This document shows positions 14,726 through 17,591 of a DNA stretch of 17,591 nucleotides, piece by piece; the first letter of the stretch is position 1; the number at the start of each line of letters is the position of its first letter. A program made the position numbers and the translations under genes. The notes under the pieces were generated by a model. The model worked only from the letters and a program-made list of their open reading frames with translations, was not told the DNA's origin and did not search any database. The stretch comes from an uncultured Clostridia bacterium (GTDB lineage: Bacteria; Bacillota; Clostridia; TANB77; CAG-465), in assembly GCA_934162655.1 (NCBI GenBank), contig CAKPJL010000023.1, positions 1 to 17,591 of the forward strand. The letters are read 5' to 3'.

Positions 14726-14741
14726 GTATTATTATAAGAAA

Positions 14742-14988
14742 AGAGAGGATATAAATGAGATTAAAGTAGGCTTAGAAAGTATGCAAAATAAATATAACAT
14801 CTATTCTAGTAAGAAGGTTACTATAAATTAATGCAAATTATTAATGATAATAAAAAAAGTAAGTATGAAGATATTAGACACAGAGCAGAACAATTAAGTG
14901 AGAAATTTAAAATTATACGAGAAAATTTGAGGTAAAATAAGAGGTATGTACTAGAAATGATTTTGCAGATGTAATTAAACTTTTATGA
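14742..14988 (+). pseudogene. degraded coding fragments upstream of the methyltransferase
   Basis: AGAGAGGAT (14742-14750) and ATG 14755 look like a gene start but the frame stops after four codons. The next frame reads about 32 coding-like residues (with EIKVGLESMQNKYNIY) to a TAA near 14830. An ATG at 14831 opens 34 residues (with YEDIRHRAEQLSEKFKIIRE, stop 14933-14935). A third frame from 14941 reads EVCTRNDFADVIKLL to a TGA. Successive coding-like pieces in three frames suggest one gene broken by frameshifts, or several relics; chance is possible. The 34-residue piece could be a real small protein but has no clear ribosome binding site. The rest of the 14623-15060 gap shows nothing else recognisable. 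Confidence 0.4.
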
Positions 14989-15060
14989 TATAAAATGTAT
15001 GTCTATAAATAAAATTATAATTTCTACAGTTTTTGATATTCATTAATAAAATATTTGAAA

Positions 15061-15101
15061 TCTATTTTTTTATTGTAAAAAAAGTAGAAATTTGATATAC
15101 T
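15061..15101 (+). promoter_or_regulatory. sigma-A promoter of the restriction-modification operon, with an overlapping dyad
   Basis: TTGTAA (15073-15078), a 17-bp spacer and TATACT (15096-15101) with TGA in the extended -10 position. An 11-bp inverted repeat with one G-T pair (15061-15071 with 15078-15088) has the -35 box in its centre, so a bound protein there would block the promoter. Confidence 0.7.
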
Positions 15102-15136
15102 TTAAATGGATTTTTATACTTATGGAGGAGATAAAC

Positions 15137-16138
15137 TTGATTAATCTAAATGAAGAATATAAACAAGCATTAAAAGGTAAAAAATTTATAGACTTATTTT
15201 GCGGACTAGGAGGGTTTAGACTTGCTTTAGAGTCATATGGGGCAGAATGTGTTTTTAGTTCTGATATTGATAATAATGTTAGTAAGGTATATGAAAAAAA
15301 TTTTGGCACCAATCCATTAAGCGATATTACAAAAGTAGACGAAAATGAAATACCTAAACACAATATTCTTTGTGCTGGATTTCCTTGTCAAGCATTTTCT
15401 ATTAGTGGAAAGCAAAAAGGGTTTGAAGATACAAGAGGTACTTTATTTAGAGAAGTGGTTAGAATTGCTAAGTTTCATCAACCAGAATTATTAATATTGG
15501 AAAATGTAAAGAATTTAGAAAAACATGATAATGGAAATACTTTTAGGGTTATAAGAGAAAGTATTGAAAATATAGGATATAATATGTATTGGAAGGTCTT
15601 AAATGCTTCAAATTATGGTGTACCACAAGCAAGAGAGAGAATTTATATGGTATGTATTAGAAAAGATTTAGATAATCATAATTACACATTTCCAAAATCT
15701 ACAAATCAAGAAACTTGTGTTAATGATATTTTACTAACTAATGGAGAAGAAAGAAAATATATTATAAGTAAGCCATATAAAATCAATGAAAATAATAATA
15801 AGTCAAAAATGTTTAAGTTGTATAACAAACCAGTAAGAGTTGGAACTGTTAATAAAGGAGGACAAGGAGACAGAATATATGATCCATTTGGACAAGCAAT
15901 TACTTTGTCAGCAGAAGGTGGTGGAACAGGATCCAAAACAGGTTTATACTATATAAACAACGAGGTTAGAAAGCTACACCCAAGAGAATGTGCAAGATTA
16001 ATGGGATTTCCAGAATATTATCAAATAGACGAATCTGTTAATCAAGCTCAAAAGCAATTTGGAAATAGTGTAGTAGTTAATGTTTTACAATATATAGTTA
16101 AAAGTATAATTGATGAAGGGAGTGTAAATAATGGATAG
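15137..16138 (+). CDS. type II DNA cytosine-5 methyltransferase
   Basis: A 333-residue m5C methyltransferase. The TTG start is chosen because GGAGGAG (15124-15130) lies 6 nt upstream; the open frame before it runs through the promoter. Motifs in order: I, FIDLFCGLGGF (17-27), SAM binding; IV, GFPCQAFS (81-88), with catalytic Cys84; VI, ENV (122-124); VIII, QARER (164-168); a target-recognition region about 210-275 that includes GGQGDRIYDP and TLSAEGGGTGSKTGLY; IX, HPRECARLMGFPE (281-293); X, QFGNSV (307-312). All are intact. It protects host DNA from the endonuclease encoded by the overlapping next gene. The target sequence cannot be read from the recognition region by eye. The N-terminus is too short for a regulatory HTH. 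Confidence 0.95.
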   Translation: MINLNEEYKQALKGKKFIDLFCGLGGFRLALESYGAECVFSSDIDNNVSKVYEKNFGTNPLSDITKVDENEIPKHNILCAGFPCQAFSISGKQKGFEDTRGTLFREVVRIAKFHQPELLILENVKNLEKHDNGNTFRVIRESIENIGYNMYWKVLNASNYGVPQARERIYMVCIRKDLDNHNYTFPKSTNQETCVNDILLTNGEERKYIISKPYKINENNNKSKMFKLYNKPVRVGTVNKGGQGDRIYDPFGQAITLSAEGGGTGSKTGLYYINNEVRKLHPRECARLMGFPEYYQIDESVNQAQKQFGNSVVVNVLQYIVKSIIDEGSVNNG

Positions 16139-16874
16139 TTTAGGTGGTTCAAAAATAGCAAAAGAAGGTTTTAATAATGAAAAAGATATAGCTAACAAAT
16201 TTATCAATTGGGAAAATGACGATGAGGCTAAATCTTGGCTTAAAACAATGGGGTATAATTTAAAAGAAATTGAATATGTATATGCAGAAGTAATACATGG
16301 ATATAAAACAGATGTACAAGTTCAAGTAACTATAAAATTGAAAAAAATAATTGAGGCTCAAAATCTCCAAATCAAGTTAGTAAGTAATGATAAGGGATTT
16401 AATCAAATAGATAAAAGATGGATTAAGAACTATAAGGAAATGTGGGACATTCCAGAAAATATTGTAAAGTTATTACAATATTTTACAGGAGAGCTTCCAC
16501 CATATAGAAAAGATACTAAAGATTCAAGAAGAATGTTTATGAATGAATTTACAGAAGATGAACAAAATCAATTAGTAAAATTTTTTGAAGATAATAAAGC
16601 ACTTATAATACTAGACATTGTAAAAGGTAGAGGAATTTTAGCAGCAGAATGGATACTAGTTGCTAAGAAAACAGCGGTTGAATCAATATGGACATTAAAA
16701 TCTATAAATGTAGCCATAAATCATTATAGTGAAGGAAATGTAGAAATAACTAATAGGGGTAGTATGAAAATAGGTAGAATTACAATGCAAAGAAAAGGTG
16801 GAGATGCTGGAAGAGATACTGCAAAAATGTTACAATTTAAGGTAGATCCAACTGAGTTATTTAATGTGAATTAA
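16131..16874 (+). CDS. putative type II restriction endonuclease, PD-(D/E)XK-like
   Basis: A 247-residue protein whose ATG overlaps the methyltransferase stop by 8 nt, with AAGGGAG 8 nt upstream, so the two are co-translated. The likely catalytic core is KTD (59-61) followed by QIK (80-82): Asp61 plus Gln80-x-Lys82 fits a D-(X)n-(E/Q)xK active site with Gln in place of the usual Glu. LVSNDKGFNQIDKRW continues the core and contributes basic residues. The C-terminus has ITMQRKGGDAGRDTAKMLQF (217-236), a block I recall from uncharacterised restriction enzymes, probably DNA-contacting. Predicted to cut unmethylated sites matching the partner. The family assignment rests on context plus the motif; no specificity is claimed. 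Confidence 0.82.
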   Translation: MDSLGGSKIAKEGFNNEKDIANKFINWENDDEAKSWLKTMGYNLKEIEYVYAEVIHGYKTDVQVQVTIKLKKIIEAQNLQIKLVSNDKGFNQIDKRWIKNYKEMWDIPENIVKLLQYFTGELPPYRKDTKDSRRMFMNEFTEDEQNQLVKFFEDNKALIILDIVKGRGILAAEWILVAKKTAVESIWTLKSINVAINHYSEGNVEITNRGSMKIGRITMQRKGGDAGRDTAKMLQFKVDPTELFNVN

Positions 16875-16905
16875 TGTTTTATTACAAAAGTATAATAAAG
16901 GAGAT

Positions 16906-17113
16906 ATTATAAATAAACACTATAATGAATGTTATTTAATTATTAAAAGTATTGATATTTCAAATATAAAGATACAAAAAGAAGAAGTATCAGAGGTAAG
17001 ATATTTTTCTAAAAATGAATTATTAAAAAGAATTTTTAAATAATTATGAAGGGTTGACAGAAAAAACAAGACCATGGAATTTTTTTAAAAAAATCCTAGA
17101 AAGGTATGTGTGA
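16906..17113 (+). pseudogene. 5'-truncated, frameshifted NUDIX hydrolase remnant
   Basis: AAAGGAG (16897-16903) precedes an open frame without any ATG/GTG/TTG start, reading NKHYNECYLII, then IKIQKEEVSEVRYFSKNELL, and ending at TAA 17041-17043. The E-E-V-S-E-V-x-[WY]-F-S-K-x-E-L segment is typical of the C-terminal half of IPP-isomerase-like NUDIX proteins. The next frame continues with YEGLTEKTRPWNFFKKILE to TGA 17111-17113, again typical NUDIX C-terminus; one missing base near 17040 explains the break. The NUDIX box (GX5EX7REUXEEXGU) is absent, so the protein cannot be functional. It is probably a relic left when the restriction-modification genes arrived, or an older decay product. Confidence 0.7.
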
Positions 17114-17126
17114 TTAGGTAGATTTA

Positions 17127-17155
17127 TTGATTTTTTAATGAAAATTTGATAAAAT
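17127..17155 (+). promoter_or_regulatory. sigma-A promoter of the last gene, extended -10
   Basis: TTGATT (17127-17132), 17-bp spacer and TAAAAT (17150-17155) with TGA in the extended -10 position. The leader of about 75 nt to ATG 17239 shows no hairpin of note. Confidence 0.7.
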
Positions 17156-17238
17156 ATTAAAAACTTATAAAGAATATTAATTAGTGAAGATATACGCTAT
17201 TTAATAACTCAACTAAATAATTTTAGGAGGAATAATAT

Positions 17239-17591
17239 ATGTTTATAAAAAATAAGTTGGAGAGTATGAAGAAAATAAGCGAACTTGGACTAAACAAATT
17301 TCCAGAGCAATTATTTAAAGCAGGTGAACAAGAAAAGGTTAGAAAATTTTTGTCTCGTTATCCAGAAAAATATTATGCAATTAGAGACAAATCAAAAGCA
17401 GGTGGCATTTTTAAATTAAAAGTTGCTGCAAACGATGTTTTTAAAGAAATAAACGATTACGATTTATTTACTATTAATGTGAGTTCAGCAAATTATGTAG
17501 AAAATCAATTGTTAGTTGGAGAAATACAAATTTTATCAAATGGAGAAGTTTATGCAACATTGTCTTTAGATCCAACTGCATCTGTAAGAGA
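17239..17591 (+). CDS. conserved protein of unknown function, partial (3' end outside window)
   Basis: The ATG at 17239 follows AGGAGG (17225-17230) by 8 nt; 117 codons are visible before the window ends. No signal peptide. Visible segments include LNKFPEQLFKAGEQEKVRKF, RYPEKYYAIRDKSKAGGIFK, YDLFTINVSSANYVENQLLV and a DPTASVRD block at the edge. I recall this IRDK-GGIFK / NVSS-NY-QLLVGEI / SVRD pattern from uncharacterised Firmicute proteins of a few hundred residues. Some features resemble nucleotide-binding ATP-grasp-like proteins, but this is not secure. It is transcribed from its own promoter, separate from the restriction-modification genes. Confidence 0.75.
   Translation, partial: MFIKNKLESMKKISELGLNKFPEQLFKAGEQEKVRKFLSRYPEKYYAIRDKSKAGGIFKLKVAANDVFKEINDYDLFTINVSSANYVENQLLVGEIQILSNGEVYATLSLDPTASVR

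Noticed and set aside
15092..15136. Earlier TTG start for the methyltransferase at 15092 and an ATG at 15122
   Set aside because: 15092 lies on the -10 region of the promoter and 15122 overlaps the ribosome binding site GGAGGAG; TTG 15137 has the correct spacing.
17076..17096. Near-palindrome of T7/A7 flanked by GGA and TCC as a terminator
   Set aside because: The arms abut with no loop and are nearly all A/T; the sequence is explained by the NUDIX relic coding for WNFFKK.
1..17591. CRISPR array, insertion sequence or riboswitch
   Set aside because: No regular spaced repeats, transposase motifs or recognisable aptamer folds were found on reading both strands.

Overview
The window is strongly A+T-rich chromosomal DNA from a low-GC Firmicute, most likely an uncultured clostridium-like lineage. 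I infer this from the era-yqzL-recO and secG-rnr gene orders, AGGAGG-type ribosome binding sites, TTG/GTG starts, and sigma-A promoters with 17-bp spacers and frequent extended TGn -10 elements. One promoter could also be read as a sporulation sigma-K type. Species-level identity cannot be read from the sequence alone.

Layout. (1) 120-3060: an operon of three genes, a membrane-anchored phosphodiester glycosidase (NAGPA-like) protein, a membrane-anchored beta-propeller-like protein and undecaprenyl-diphosphatase (uppP), closed by a bidirectional terminator. (2) 3039-3957, minus strand: three small genes, two of them divergent tandem paralogues with cysteines near their ends, behind a promoter that fits sigma-K or sigma-A about equally. 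This is the best candidate here for an undescribed system, possibly a spore-surface one. (3) 4033-5035: era with its own promoter and terminator. (4) 5063-5889, minus strand: an unknown cytosolic protein with a Lys/Glu/Pro-rich linker. (5) 5962-10218: yqzL overlapping recO, then a membrane-anchored unknown gene that is frameshifted at a run of seven A, then a large O-antigen ligase/polymerase-like membrane protein. (6) 10237-14251: secG, rnr, a multi-pass membrane protein and trmB. (7) 14290-14622: tRNA-His and tRNA-Gln with a near-consensus promoter and a terminator.

(8) 14623-17113 looks like a small accessory island downstream of the tRNA genes. It holds degraded coding fragments, a complete type II restriction-modification pair (m5C methyltransferase and a PD-(D/E)XK-like endonuclease, overlapping by 8 nt), and a decayed 3' piece of a NUDIX hydrolase. 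(9) 17127-17591: promoter and 5' part of a conserved protein of unknown function that runs off the window.

Functionally, regions 1 and 5 touch the undecaprenyl lipid-carrier and surface-polysaccharide economy. Regions 3 to 7 are housekeeping (ribosome maturation, recombination, secretion, RNA decay, tRNA modification). Region 8 is mobile defence. No CRISPR array, insertion sequence, riboswitch or rRNA was seen.
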